Positions 23,619-35,859 of a DNA stretch of 64,000 bases are shown in pieces. The stretch lies in NCBI GenBank assembly GCA_032719365.1, contig CM064868.1, positions 5,920,001-5,984,000 of the forward strand, in the 5' to 3' direction. Under the pieces are notes generated by a model. That model saw only the letters and a list, made by a program, of their open reading frames with translations. It was not told the origin of the DNA and did not search any database. The DNA comes from Prinsepia uniflora (lineage: Eukaryota > Streptophyta > Magnoliopsida > Rosales > Rosaceae). Within the stretch, counting starts at the first letter, position 1, and each line of letters begins with the position of its first letter. The position numbers and the translations under genes were made by a program.

Positions 23619-26476
23619 TGTAACGACCCGTCCCGAATATCGAGATTTAATAATATTTAATTGTGAATTACTAATCTGGGATTAGTTGGGTGATTTCGGA
23701 CGAATTGTGCAAAATGACCGTTTTGCCCCTAGGCGTGGGTAAAACGTTGACTTTTATTTCGGATGGTCAAATGGACTTTGACCAATGACCGTGACGTAGT
23801 TTGGGACGTCACGAGTTCATAGACAGGTGGCACGTTCGATTCCGACGTTCGTGGTGAAAGTTATGATGTGCGGAAGTTCAGGGGTGTTTTCATAATTTGT
23901 ACGAAATAAGGGAAAATGTTGACTTTTTGATCGGAAGGTCCGATGGCCGAGGACCGAGGACCGTTAGGAAGGTCTCGATACCCTGAGTCCGTAGACGGGC
24001 GGCATGCATCAATCGAAGTCCGTATGACCGAGTTACGGGTCAGGATACGTGAGGGGCATTTTGGTAATTTCCTGCACAAGGGCAGAATGGTAATTTCACA
24101 CGGGGGCACTGTTTCATCGACTGGCCGTGAAGTGGATGCTTTGTGCGATTGATCCCACGATTTGTTTATCAATTAATTGACTTAATTGGGCCAGTTTGAG
24201 GTGGAATTGCACATGGGGTTGAGTTGGCATCGATTGCACGACATGGGCACTGGGTTTTCTATTGTTTTTGGGTCAGTGCAGGGGAACATTACACAGTGGA
24301 TTTTGGACACTTTTGGATGCCTTTAACGGCTGAATTGGATTAAAGGAATGGTGTGTAAGTCGTGTGGGTTCCTCTGTGATTGAGAATGGAAGGATTGAGT
24401 GAATTGGGTGTCGGATTTCTCTGAAAACCCGAAACTAGGTTCTGGGAAATTCAAATTCGAACTTCCAGTTTTAGGCCAGCCCAAGCCTAATTGATGATGG
24501 ATTGAGCTTTCTGGAACTTCAACGTGTCGAACCAGATCAAATGGGGCAAGCCTTGGGGCTCCTAAGGCCGTGGACGGACGAGGTGGACGGCCGGAAAACT
24601 CAAGCTTGAGTTGTGGTGATTGAGGTAATGTCGTGTTCAATTAATCATGCTAATTGGTTCGTGTTAATCCTTATATGCTTCATATGAAGATAATTTGACA
24701 ATGGTTGAGGATTGATGGAGTTTTGGTGATTGACCCGTTTTGGGTGATCACGGATTGATGGCTTGATTAAGGAATGGTTGATGTTGATCGATGCCATAGA
24801 ACTGAAATTCATTTGTTAATGATTGTTATAGGATCAAGAACGGATTGAATTGATGTCGAATTGGGTGTGATTGAACCGGATCCTATCGCGGGCTTTTCAA
24901 CCCGTTTACCAGACAAACGGGTGAAGAAGGAACACTGTAGCAGTCACTGTAGCAGGCGCGTGGCTTTCACGCGCAGCCACTCACAGCGGCACGTGACGGC
25001 GCGTGGACACGAATCTCAAGGTGGGGTCAACATGACTTTTGTTCTATGCAATGTAACGAACATTTTGGGATTGGTTTCGTGTCGATCGGACACCGTTTCG
25101 ATATTGTTCGGGATGTCCGAAGGTTTTAAATCCAGGTTAAAAATAGTTAAAAATTCGGAGAAATTACGGGACTTAAATAGGATGTTAATGATGAGGTTAG
25201 TAATCCTCTAATGTGATTTGAACAGGATTGGGAGTCCCGGTGATAGTGATGTGGCCCGGGAAGGCCTATGGCACGCGTATCGAGGCGCTCGGTTAAACGG
25301 TCTGTGAGTGGACATTGGTTTTATAAATTCAATGCATGCATAACTGTTTCATGATTGTTATAATTGTGATTAAATGATTTATTTTGGATATCGGTGAATT
25401 TATATGTTTTCACGCATTTCGAGGCGATTTACGTATTTGCACGTAAACCGAGGTTTTCTGGATTTGCACTGATTTCCATAAATGTGGTTGGATATGATTT
25501 CATGAAACGGTTACGAACTTGAATAAAGTAAAATCGGGCCAGGGGCCCAGTTAACTTATGAATCGGGCCAGGGGCCCAGTTAACTTATGAAATCGGGTCA
25601 GGGGCCCAGTTGATTTATATATGCGATTTCGGGTCGAGGACCCTAAAATGGAATTGAATAAATGATTTTGGATTTAAATCAACTACTTGGACAAATGACG
25701 GTTTTATGGAAACTCGGGGCAGGGCCCTTGTGATATTTTGGAAATGAATAATAAAATGTGTTCCATAAAACCATCTCGATATGAGAATATATATATATCC
25801 TGGTCTCCTCCAAGTGTCGGGGACACTGGAGAAGTCACGGTGCATTGCCTGCGAGGGCTCATTGTACGGAGCTACCGGACCGTATAGTGATCCAGGAGCA
25901 GGATTGCTAGACGTCAGAGACGTCAGACATCGGGGATGTCAGAGATATGGACCCGGTGAGACCCCGGGCAGCACGCGTTGCTTAATACCGTGAGATATGA
26001 CGTCTGGAACGTCAAGCGTCTAGGACGCTAGGCATCGGGGATGCCGGAGATGGAAAAATAATAAATGAATATTACTGGATTGATGAAATAACTCTTGGAA
26101 TGACTTTTGGAATTTGAAACTATGCTTTGGTTTCCGGGCTAAGGCCCTAATGGTAATTTCTAAATAAATATCGGATTATTGGTTTTTGGTGCATGCATAT
26201 GATTTTACTGAGGGGCATAAATGTCTTATAAATGTTTTTAACAGACTTGTTTATTTTCGTCCACTCACAGCTTTTGTTTTTAATGCCCTTCAGGTTGATT
26301 CCGGATACGACTGCAGCAGAGACTTGAGCATCGCACACCTCCTCCATCGATCCTTACGCACTCTGGAAGCCCGTTTGGGCAATGGCAATTGGTATCCCTT
26401 GTCTGACGCCTCTTGTCAGACGGGAGCACGTCACATTCCATGGTAATCCCGGGGGGGATTGGGATGGGTCGTGTCA
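23619..26476 (+). repeat. 3' LTR of element G
   Basis: 2858 bp, nearly identical to the 5' LTR. Here the donor-like site is intact (GTGAGT at 25304-25309 within TGTGAGTGGAC, 25303-25313). The complement GTCCACTCACA is at 26259-26269 and the acceptor-like AG at 26292-26293. These would bound a 990-nt intron. The TGACG palindrome is at 23791-23812. Confidence 0.9.
25304..26293 (+). other. Putative LTR intron with self-complementary splice site
   Basis: The donor CT|GTGAGTGG fits the plant 5' splice consensus. The 3' end is a T-rich tract followed by CCCTTCAG|G. An 11-nt perfect complement of the donor sits about 25 nt upstream of the acceptor. The layout recurs in every LTR of the window. Splicing itself is inferred and not shown by the sequence. 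Confidence 0.45.
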
Positions 26477-28333
26477 GGTTACGTATAGGCCCGTATTTCG
26501 AGGTTTCGGCCCTATACAGTGCCTATACGGATCGGTATTTCTTTATCGGTCTAAATGAAATGGTTTTGGATTTCAAAAGGATAAACTCGGGTATGAGACC
26601 CATTTGGTTTTGTCTCGGGCATATGACCTTTGATATCGGGCACGGTGCCCAGCTGATGTCATATGTTCGGGCACGAGACCCAGTTATTTTACTGTTTATG
26701 ATTTCGGGTCAGGGACCCTAGATGGATTTCCAAGTTCATGACGGTTTACGGGAACCGGCATGAACTCTGGAAAGGTCATTGTGATTCATGACGGTTTATG
26801 GGAACCGGCGGGGTCATTCTGGTTCATGACGGTTTATGGGAACCGGCATGAACCCTGGTTAATGGATGTTATGGATCATGACGGTTCAAGGGAACCGGGC
26901 ATGAACCCTGGTTAATGGATGTTATGGATCATGATGGTTCAAAAGAACCGGGCATGAATGTTTATGTTATGTATATATATGTATTCATATACCTTCCTTT
27001 ACTTCTATTATCTCCTCCAGGGAGGGTCGTTGGCCTGGGTGGACCCCGGAGTAGTCACGGAGCACCGACTGAGTGGAGTCTCCCCCCAGTTGGGTTCCTT
27101 ACTCTCAGGAAGGCTATGATTATTATTACCTCGGGTAGGAACAGTGGTCTGCGGACATTGATCTTGACTTTGAGAAGACTCGGATTGAGACCTGGGTAGC
27201 ACGCGCGTAGCTTTGGAAACCATGACAGGATTGGTTGTGTGAATTATACGTGTATATGATATAAATATGATATATGAGATGATATATGATGTGTGTTTAC
27301 ACAGGTTTTGGGCAGTGGCCCGTATGGTTGGTTTCTTATGATTTGGGCCGAGTCCTTTCTGGATTTGGGCAGTGGCCCACATGGTCGTTTTCATTATGGT
27401 TTCTTTGGTTAAATGGTTTTCGAATGCATGCGTACTTTTTAGTGAAGGGTACAAATGTCTTCTTATGAAAAGTTTTTATAAACTTTTGTTTTGTCCACTC
27501 ACAGCTTTTAATGTTTTGACTGCCCTTCAGGTTGACATTGGATGTGGACTGTAGCAGAGACCGAGATATCACATACCTCCTCCGGATCTTGGCGTACTCT
27601 GATAGCCCGGTTGGGCAAGGGTCGGAAATATCCCTTGTCTGACACTTCGTGTCAGACGGGACCAGGTTCATCCCGCACTAATCTCGGGGGGATTGGGATG
27701 GGTCCTGTCATCCTTACTCTCAGGAAGGCTATGATTACTATTACCTCGGGTAGGGTCAGTGGTCTGCGGACATTGATCTTGACTTTGAGAAGACTCGGAT
27801 TGAGACCTGAGTAGCACGCGCGTAGCTTTGGAAACCGTGACAGGATTGGTTGTGTGAATTATATGTATATATGATGTATGCTATATGAGATATATGATAT
27901 GATGTATGATGTGCGTTTACACAGGTTTTGGGCAGTGGCCCGTATGGTTAGTTTCTTATGATTTGGGTTGAGTCCCTTATGGATTTGGGCAGTGGCCCAT
28001 GTACTTGATTTCATTATGGGTTTTCTGGATAAATGGTTTTCGAATGAATGCACGCTTTTTAGTGAAGGGTACAAATGTCTTTCTTATAAACTGTTTTTAT
28101 AAACTCTTGTTTTGTCCACTCACATCTTTTAATGTTTTGACTGCCCTTCAGGTTGACATCGGATGTGGACTGTAGCAGAGACCGAGATATCACATACCTC
28201 CTCCGGATCCTGGCGTACTCTAATAGCCCGGGAGGGTAAAGGTCGGAAATATCCCTTATCTGACACTTCGTGTCAGACGGGAGCAGGGTCATCCCGCACT
28301 AATCCCGGGGGAATTGGGATTAGGGTCCTGTCA

Positions 28334-30012
28334 TTTCAGTTTTAATTTTCCCATAATAACAGTTGTATAATTGATTCAAGTTTTGCAATATGAGTTTACT
28401 TTGTATTTATATGGTTGTATAGCCCTAGAAATTGTTCCAGTTAGGTTGTTTGAACAAAATTGGGTTACAGATTTGGTTTTTTTTATCCCAAAATTTCATT
28501 TTAGTGATTAGGAATGTATGCTTATATATGCTACTTTATGATGAAACATATTTTTTAAGTTTTGTAAATAATTCATGCGGAACAAAGTTTAAACTTAAAA
28601 CTCTATTTTCGTGGCATCGTGCGGGCTACATCACTAGTTTAATCTAAATCGGATAACCCAAAACGACGTAGCTTTGCTACAAACCATCGTCGACATTCGG
28701 AAACTCAGCCACTTCAATTCTCGGTCTTCCACCATTTCAGAAAGTCAGCTAGCTTTCTCGCGTGCAGTTTTCGCACACACAGCTCGTCTTCTTTTTCTTC
28801 CTACTTTGTCTCTTTACCCTTTCGGCCCTCTCTCCCTCCTCTCCCACAGAAAACTAACTCATCAACTGCGGCTCCACCGTGGACTCCTTCTCTACAATCG
28901 CCGCTTCGTTCCTGACTCATCCATGTCTCCTCAACTCGCTCAATCACACTTAGAAATGAAAACCCATCTCCTAATTTCCCCAAATCTACAACACGGGTAG
29001 GGTTTTCAGGTGGCCCTCAGAGTACAAATTCCAGATTTGAGACGAAGGATCCCGCATGGCACGCCTCCATTTTTTGACCTTTATTCTTTGAAAATGGATG
29101 GGAAAATCACTCAATTTCATGTCTTGGTTAGTCGATTCGTAGTTTTGACGACTTTGAAGCTCGGGATAGTGAAAGCCCCATAATTATGGACTGGGAAGAT
29201 TGTAATTGAGTTTGAACCTTTCTCAAAAATATTCAAATCCTACCTTTGACTTGTATATGTATTTTACGCCCATTTATGTGTTCGATTTTCTTGAGTTGTT
29301 TGCTCGGATGTGTGCATGTGTGGTTTTTCTGTTTTTCTTTTTTTTTTCTTGCGTTGAGTTTTCAATTCCATTTCGGACTCGAGTTTTAAGATTTTTTTTT
29401 TTTTAAACTTTTCTCGGTTCGGTTTTGCGGACTGAAACGTATGTGTTTATTTCAATTGATCTTCTCTTTTTAAATCTCACAAATATACGTTATTGGCTCT
29501 TTGGGTGTCTTTCATAACTCTGTATTTTTTATGGCTTTTGAGTAGTGTTGATTTCTGAGTTTCTTTTTTACTGAGAAAAATCAAGATCATCTTCTTCTTT
29601 CTTTCTTTTTTTTTCCCCGAAGAAATCAAGATCAGCTTCTTCCTCTTTCTAGGTTTTTATTTTAATTTTCTAGTTTCTTGTTTGACTTTGGTTGGAATGG
29701 AAAGAACCAAAATTGGAAGATAAGAGAGTGAGTTGGATTTTTGTTCGCTCTCTTGTTGCCATAAAGGTGATACGTAAACATCGTAATAATGGTGTGATTC
29801 AATTTGTACAATGGAATTGACGCTGTTCCTATTCTAAATGCAAAGTAAAACGACATCCTATTGTGAATATAAAACAAGACATGTGATTTCTTGATTTTGA
29901 GTAATAAATTTATATGTTACGTACAATTCGCAATCGAACAATTACTTCGATAGATGACAATTTTAACTATTGGGCCAACTTTAGCAATGTATTGCCTGAT
30001 AATCGTCCAAAC
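28334..30012. other. Interval between LTR B and kinase K1, no clear gene
   Basis: AT-rich, with T runs around 29340-29405 and 29600-29620. The 28650-29000 part is C/T-rich with an open frame of 108 codons that matches no family I know. It could be a leftover 5' untranslated region and first exon of K1 or of another gene. Confidence 0.35.
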
Positions 30013-30626
30013 CCAAATTGGCAGAGCTTTGTTGTTTGAATACATGGAAAATAAAAGTCTTAGTGATCTTTTGGTCAGTGAGTGCATAAGCTGTCTCAAC
30101 TTTATTAAATCATCTTTACGAAAAACTTCATGAAAATTATTATGAAATGTTAAAATTGAAAATCACTGCAAGCAGCGTCAAAAGGTCTATGCTGAAGTGG
30201 AGAAAGCGTTTCAACATAACTTGTGGGATTGCCAGAGGACTGGTGTATCTTCATCGAGATTCAAGATTTCGGATCATACATCAGGATCTGAAGGCAAGCA
30301 ACATTCTACTTGATGCAGAGTTCACCCCGAAAGATTTCGGATTTTGGGATGGCTAGAATATATTGTAAGGATCAAAATAACTCTCGTATTAAAAGAGTGG
30401 TGGGAACATATTGAGTATCATAGAAAGCTTTCTGTTTTGCTATATAATCAATTCAATTAGCTGACCATAGATATGCTAATGTCAATTTTGCTTTTGTCCA
30501 TCTGTAGCGGCTACATGTCTCTTAAGTACGGGTTAGACGGGCATTTCTGGACCAAATCTGATGTCTTTAGTTTTGGTGTTCTTGTGTTGGAGATTATAAG
30601 TGGTAAAATGAACAGGGCTATCTATT

Positions 30627-33600
30627 TTTTTTTAATCAAATGAATTACAAGAAAGCTAACGAAAACTAAATAACAACTCTAGAAGAGCTAACTCCCACCC
30701 GATCAGAAAGAAGGATAGTATCAACAAACAAAGGGGGTTGTGATAAAACCACAATCCCAGGATCACACTCATGTCTCGAGTTAGCCAAACAATCAGCAAC
30801 ACGATTACATTCCCTATAAATGTGGGTCACCTCACATCTAAGCGCACGGGCCATAAGCTCCTTACATCCATCCACCAAAGGAGCTAAGGGGTGGAAAGCA
30901 CCCAACACATAGGAAAAGAGGATGACTCCCACAATGGAGTCAGATTCCAATACCACATCCTTGAAACCCATCCTCCAAGCCAGCTCTAGCCCATGGAAAT
31001 TTCCCACAATTCAGCCAACAAAACCTCACCAATGCCCAAATTAATATAGAACCCAGTGATCCAAGATCCCTCATTGTCCCGAATGACACCTCCAGCAGCA
31101 ATACAAACTCGATCCCCCCATCTAAACCCATCAGAATTTATTTTCACAATATCACTAGGCAGTTTCAACCAGGCAAGCTCCACCAAATGGCGAGGAGGCC
31201 TCCCATTATTCCTGTAACGACCCGAACTTTCGTAATTATTATTTTATTGTAAAATGACTGTTTTGCCCCTGAGGGGGGGAAAGTTGACTTTTATCTCGGG
31301 AAGTATTTAGGACTTTTACCCGTGACCGTGACGTAGTTTAGGACGTCACGAGTTCATAGGCAGGTGGTACGTCCGATTCCGACGTTCGAGGAAGAAGTTG
31401 TGACGTTCGGAAGTCGAGGGGTATTTTGGTAATTTGGCCATTTGGGGGCCAAATGTTGACTTTTGACCCGGGAAGTCCAACGGACGAGGGCCAATGACCG
31501 TTACGTAGGTCTCGTCGATACGAATCCGTAGACAGACGGCATGCCGAAATCGGACTTACGACGAAAAAGTTATGGTCAAGAACGTAACCGAACTAACCGA
31601 GACTCGGAATTAAAATAATAATAAAATATTAGAATCTGATTTACTTTAACCCAATCAATCTGGACCCTTGATGAGTGACACATGTCACTCATCTACCTCA
31701 TCCACATCATCCCCAAAAACCAGGATCTGTGTTTGCCATTCCATTAATTAATTAATTTAATTTCCTTAAATCCTCACCTTCCATCCTTACACTCAGACTC
31801 AATCCTAGCCGTTGGTTTCATTTTCTCCTGCTGTTCTTAAAACCATCTGAGACTCACACTCTCACATTTTCATTCTCTCAAAACCGTGCACCCTCTCACT
31901 CTCTGCACAAACACTTCAGCAGCTCACCACCCAACCTCCCTCACCAGGCAGAACCAGGCAACCACCAGCAACCTCCAGACGGCCATCACCACCACCACGG
32001 ACGGCGGCGCAACCCAGAAACCCCACAAACCCGAGAAGGAACCCGTGCAGCCCAAACTAACCAAACCGTCCAAACCTTCACCCCTGCACTCGAACTAACT
32101 TAGGGATAGGTCAACTGGAACCATAGGACGACTCAGGACCGGACTGGGCAGCCCACGACGGCGACACGGCGACGGTAAGCCCATAAACCCGAGAGACGCC
32201 GATTTCCTTCCCTGTTTCGAAACGTCCGTTTTTAACGTTGGAAATGTTTGGTTGCTTTTGAGACATAACCTAGGGAACTAGACGAGCATTTTGGACCAGG
32301 GTTCGTGGCTGAAAGCTTGACGGCTCGCCGGAGAAGACGAACCAGAGCCGGCAGCCGGTTTCCCGTCGATTTTCAGGTGGTTTCTCGAACTTAAAAACCT
32401 GTTTTAATCCCACAGAACCATAGAACTTGATTAGACGAGTTAATAGGAACAAATCCCATCGATTTTGGTGGTCGGGTTGATGAGAACCGATCGGGTTGAA
32501 CCGTGGGTATGCGGTGACCCAGTTCTCAGACCCGGTACTGTAGCTGATGACGTCATCATGCTGATGTCAGCAGTGATGTCATGATGATGTCATCATGTCA
32601 GAAAACTGTCAGACCAGGGACCAATGGGCTGTTAACACGTGTCCTCTGACACTGTCAGTGATGACGTCATGCTGACGTCAGCATCACTATAACACTGTTG
32701 ACCAGAGGGTTGACCGGCACGTGGGGGGCGCGTGTGAACAGTATTTTGTGTGGGACCAGTGCCATTTTCAAGGTTTCGACGATACGGATCCAATGGCGGT
32801 GGTTTCGTGTCGATCGGAGATCGTTAAGTTGGTCAAATTAGGGTTTGACGCCTTGGGAAGCGTGTTCGGACGGCTTTCCCGGGCCGGTTTCAGTCTAGAG
32901 TTTCTTAGTTGTTTAGTAGGGACTGAAAGTGACCTTTACGTATGCTTTGGACATGACAGGAATTGTACTGTAACCCTTGGACGGGGCTATACGCTCGGGA
33001 TTGCAGCGGGATTGTACTGTGAGTGGGCCTTTGATTTCACTAAACCTCGGCATGCATAACTGTTTTACTTTCTATTATATCTATATGTGATTCAAGTAAA
33101 AGTATCTGTTTATCTTGAGTATGATTTATGGCACGTATTACGATGTTTGGGCATGAGACCCGTCTGGTTGTTTATGAATGGTTTGGAGTCATGTATATGT
33201 ATAATGGATCTCGATATTATCTGTGGTACTGCACTGTATAGATCTACCCTAGGATTCTATCTCCTCTGGATGTATGTACACCGGAGTGGTCACGGCGCAT
33301 TGCCTGTGAGGAGTCATTCTACGGAGGGACCGGACCGTAGAGTGACTCAGGAGCAGGATTGCTACTATTGAACGTCTGGGACGTCAGGCATCTAGAATGC
33401 CATGCTCGGACTGGGTTCGGGATTTGGACTCGGGATTGAGACCCCGGGTGGCACGCGTAGCCATGAGACTGTGACCTTATTGGGCGTCTGGGACGTCGGG
33501 CATCTGGGATGTCAGGGTTGGGATGTATAGTGCAGTGACTAAGATTATATTATGTTGATGTTATTCTGCTTATGATTATATGGTTTTGTGGTCTATGATA

Positions 33601-34318
33601 CTAATGCATGTCTTTTCGGCAAACGGAGGGGAAAAAACTATATGTTTTCGAAATGGTAAACTATTTTGTAAACCTTGAGTTTCGGCCCACTCACCTTTGT
33701 TGTTTACTACCCCTCCAGGTAGTGCTATTGAGGAGTAGGATTCTGAGGAGGAAGAGGCATAGGTTTACGTTGCGTACCTGAACCCTACTGCTGGGTAGGT
33801 TGGCACGTAGTTTGTCTAGAGTCGTGCTCAATAAACTGTATTCGGAAACTATCCCTTGTCTGACACTATTTGTATTCGAGTATTTGTGTGGCGTGCTATG
33901 TATGACTTAACTATGGATTTTCTTCATGCATTTTATTTTCAATAAGGGTATTTTTGGTATTTTAATGTCGGGTGTCAGACGGGAGCAGGGCACGTCCCGG
34001 GTGGTCCCAGGGGGATCGGGGCGGGTCCTGTCAATTCCTCTCATTCGCCCTACCCCATTCTCGGGCATAAGTAAGCACTGCTTGCCAAGGATGACTAGGC
34101 TGGCGAAAGGAGCTTTCAAATATCCTCTTATTCCTCCAACACCAAATGAACCAATAATATCCAACAAAGAGAGTAGACCAGTCAACACCAAAGACCATGT
34201 GAGAGGGGGGCCTAAGGTTCTCAAGGACCCAAGGAACAAGACCATCATGCTGCTGCCCAATTTGAGTTGCGGGACTCATAGCTAGATGTCGCCCAGACCG
34301 CCCCAACAACATCAATGT
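30627..34318 (-). mobile_element. LINE remnant with RNase H, split by LTR E
   Basis: Minus-strand reading starts near 34318 with the end of a zinc-binding reverse-transcriptase tail (FVGYYWFIWCWRNKRIF). It continues across solo LTR E at 31212 with an RNase H-like domain: VKINSDG, AAGGVIRDNEGSW, VVLESDS, THIYRECNRVADCLA. It ends in a T run at 30627-30635, the poly(A) tail on the other strand. The reverse transcriptase core is missing (5' truncated). At least one frameshift is visible near 31000. It interrupts K1. It differs from the LINE in K4, where no RNase H is seen. Confidence 0.8.
31213..34033 (+). mobile_element. Solo LTR E, nested in the LINE remnant
   Basis: It starts TGTAACGACCCG and ends GGGTCCTGTCA, with the perfect TSD ATTCC (31208-31212 and 34034-34038). 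Length is 2.82 kb, subfamily of D. The donor-like GTGAGTGGGCC (33019-33029) is perfectly complementary to GGCCCACTCAC (33684-33694), followed by an acceptor-like CAG ending 33718. Relative to the other LTRs both arms have changed together. A TGATGTCA/TGACGTCA-rich stretch lies at 32545-32690. Confidence 0.9.
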
Positions 34319-34914
34319 TTATTCAAAATCTACTAACTATATTTTTAAAACTTTCTAGTCCCTAACCATCATAATAATTAGATAAATAATAAAATTGACC
34401 ATTTTTTTCAAAAATATATTTAAACTTCAAATTTGAAATTTTTATTATTATACGACTATATTAAGGATTATGAAAACATTACTTCTATTTATAACATTTT
34501 TTTTCACTTGTTCATTTTAAAAGTAATATGAGTATCTAATTCAATATAAAAAAAGATAATTAAAAGCAAGAATTCTTCAAAAAAAAACTTTTAAACTCTA
34601 AATTTAAAAAATATTTATCATTCGATATTAAATAATTTGGTTAATTACATATGATTTAGGGTTTATTCTTGGATTTTGTGCCCAAAAAAATTAAACCTTA
34701 CGTCGTATGATTTTCCACCATCACCTCACTCTTCCAAAAACTTTTTATACCATACCGTTAAATCTCAGACAATAAGGACTTCATTTTTTATTTCGTAGGA
34801 AAAAAATTCAACTGTAACTATATTATATATATATATATATTTATGCACGTATAATATTTATTATATGAAGAATATAATAAAGGATCAAAGAGGCCCAACA
34901 CTTAAGAGAACATG

Positions 34915-34951
<37 letters not shown>

Positions 34952-35196
34952 GTATAATATTTATTATATGAAGAATATAATAAAAACAAATTGATAGAAA
35001 AATTTTAAATAAAGTAAAAGTTGTCAATAACCAATAATTTACTCAATGAACAATAGTTATTATTTCTCATACAAAAAAAAAAAAAAAAAAAAAAACCTTC
35101 CCCACCGTGTAAATAAAAAGGCACATAGACTGCATTCACGTTTCATTTCTTGAGTTCTCTTGACTCACAAGTAACAAAGAACTGACTTGGAATTTT
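34319..35196. repeat. AT-rich spacer with (TA)n and a 37-bp direct repeat
   Basis: A 37-bp sequence beginning GCACGTATAATATTTATT occurs at 34845-34881 and 34948-34984, each just after a (TA)n run. The unit of about 103 bp is thus tandemly duplicated. A poly(A) run lies at about 35072-35094. No gene is seen before the K1 tail. Confidence 0.7.
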
Positions 35197-35859
35197 TTGC
35201 GGACTTGGAAGCATTGGCGAGAAGGGAAGGGGCTGGAAATAGTAGATGCATCACTTGTGGATTTATATTTCCCCCATGAGATGTTGAGATGCATTCATGC
35301 TGGACTCTTATATGTCCAAGTGCACGTGGTAGAAGCCCTTGTTTTTTACCACGAGGAAATTTCTACAAGTCAAACAGATTCACTTTCAAGCAAGTTGGAA
35401 AGTTCGTTTTGATAAACCAAGTCATGATCACAAAATTAGACGGTAGGTAGTGCAAAAGGTAGCATTGCTTGTATCGGAGAAAAAAAAATCAAGCATTTGC
35501 ATGTATTTCTTTTCCAAACACAAATTTTAATGGAAAGAAAGCACCAGTTTATACACCATACACTTTAAAGGAAAGAAAGAGGCTAAGAAGCAAGTCTTTT
35601 TGTTTCCTTTTTTTTTTTTCTCTTTTGCTCGAGACTGAAGAGGATGGCATTACTGCTTAGAGAGTGGCCGGAACATACGCTGGCATATTTTGAAGATGGT
35701 AAAATGCAAATTCAAGTGTAAAGTTCATCATATACGAATTTACCTTAAATGTACCATGAATTGTCAGCTATATCACACGGACGAGTTAGTTTCTTATCTA
35801 TTTGAAAGCAAGAAATAAAACAAATTACAATATCACGTTAAGAGCAAGCACCTGCCTCT

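Larger units (their letters stand above)
17041..26476 (+). mobile_element. Full-length non-autonomous LTR retrotransposon G (LARD-like)
   Basis: The element is 9.4 kb, with 5' LTR 17041-19897, internal region 19898-23618 and 3' LTR 23619-26476. The TSD GGTTA is perfect (17036-17040 and 26477-26481). Primer site and polypurine tract are in place. The 3.7-kb internal region has no open frame longer than about 154 codons and none recognisable as gag, protease, reverse transcriptase, RNase H or integrase. The two LTRs are very similar by eye, with scattered single differences, so the insertion is the youngest in the stack. A TTTCGAGGACGAAATTC motif before the polypurine tract resembles plant Ty3/Gypsy chromoviruses of the Tekay/Del group, so I infer that such an element supplies its proteins. 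Confidence 0.9.
15454..27710 (+). mobile_element. Solo LTR F, nested in B and split by element G
   Basis: It starts TGTAACGACCCGTCCC at 15454 and ends GGGTCCTGTCA at 27710, with the perfect TSD TCCTT (15449-15453 and 27711-27715). Removing element G and one TSD copy leaves 2.8 kb. It is the same subfamily as B: the sequence around 27001-27200 in F repeats the B sequence that F itself interrupts. Donor-like TGTGAGTGGAC is at 16941-16951 and its complement at 27493-27503. Confidence 0.9.
8103..28333 (+). mobile_element. Solo LTR B, outermost host of a 20-kb nested stack
   Basis: It starts TGTAACGACCCGTCCC at 8103 and ends GGGTCCTGTCA at 28333, with the TSD TTTCA at 8098-8102 and 28334-28338. 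Removing inserts C, D and F with their TSD copies leaves four segments (8103-8380, 10886-11768, 14342-15453, 27711-28333) totalling about 2.9 kb. The joined segments collinearly match LTR F. Its donor-like TGTGAGTGGAC is at 14776-14786 and the complement GTCCACTCACA at 28114-28124, now 13 kb apart because of the insertion of F. Confidence 0.9.
30013..35412 (+). pseudogene. K1: fragment of a G-type lectin (SRK-like) receptor kinase, split by a LINE
   Basis: Four exon remnants can be read. About 30013-30072 gives LLFEYMENKSLSDLL (kinase subdomain V). About 30176-30409 gives the catalytic-loop exon, with IIHQDLKASNILLD and RVVGTY; the usual HRD is HQD and the DFG region is shifted. About 30508-30630 gives SGYMSLKYGLDG and SDVFSFGVLVLEIISGK. 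About 35197-35412 gives the C-terminal part (REGKGLEIVDASL, LRCIHAGLLYVQ). A minus-strand LINE remnant at about 30627-34318 separates the last two. The extracellular, membrane and glycine-loop parts are absent. Intron positions match K2-K4, so it is a decayed member of the same cluster and not a retrocopy. Confidence 0.8.

Noticed and set aside
28674..29000. 108-codon Leu/Ser-rich frame
   Set aside because: No recognisable family and biased C/T composition like a 5' untranslated region; not enough to call a gene.
33926..34285. 119-codon plus-strand frame
   Set aside because: It straddles the end of LTR E and runs antisense to the LINE remnant; it is a chance frame.
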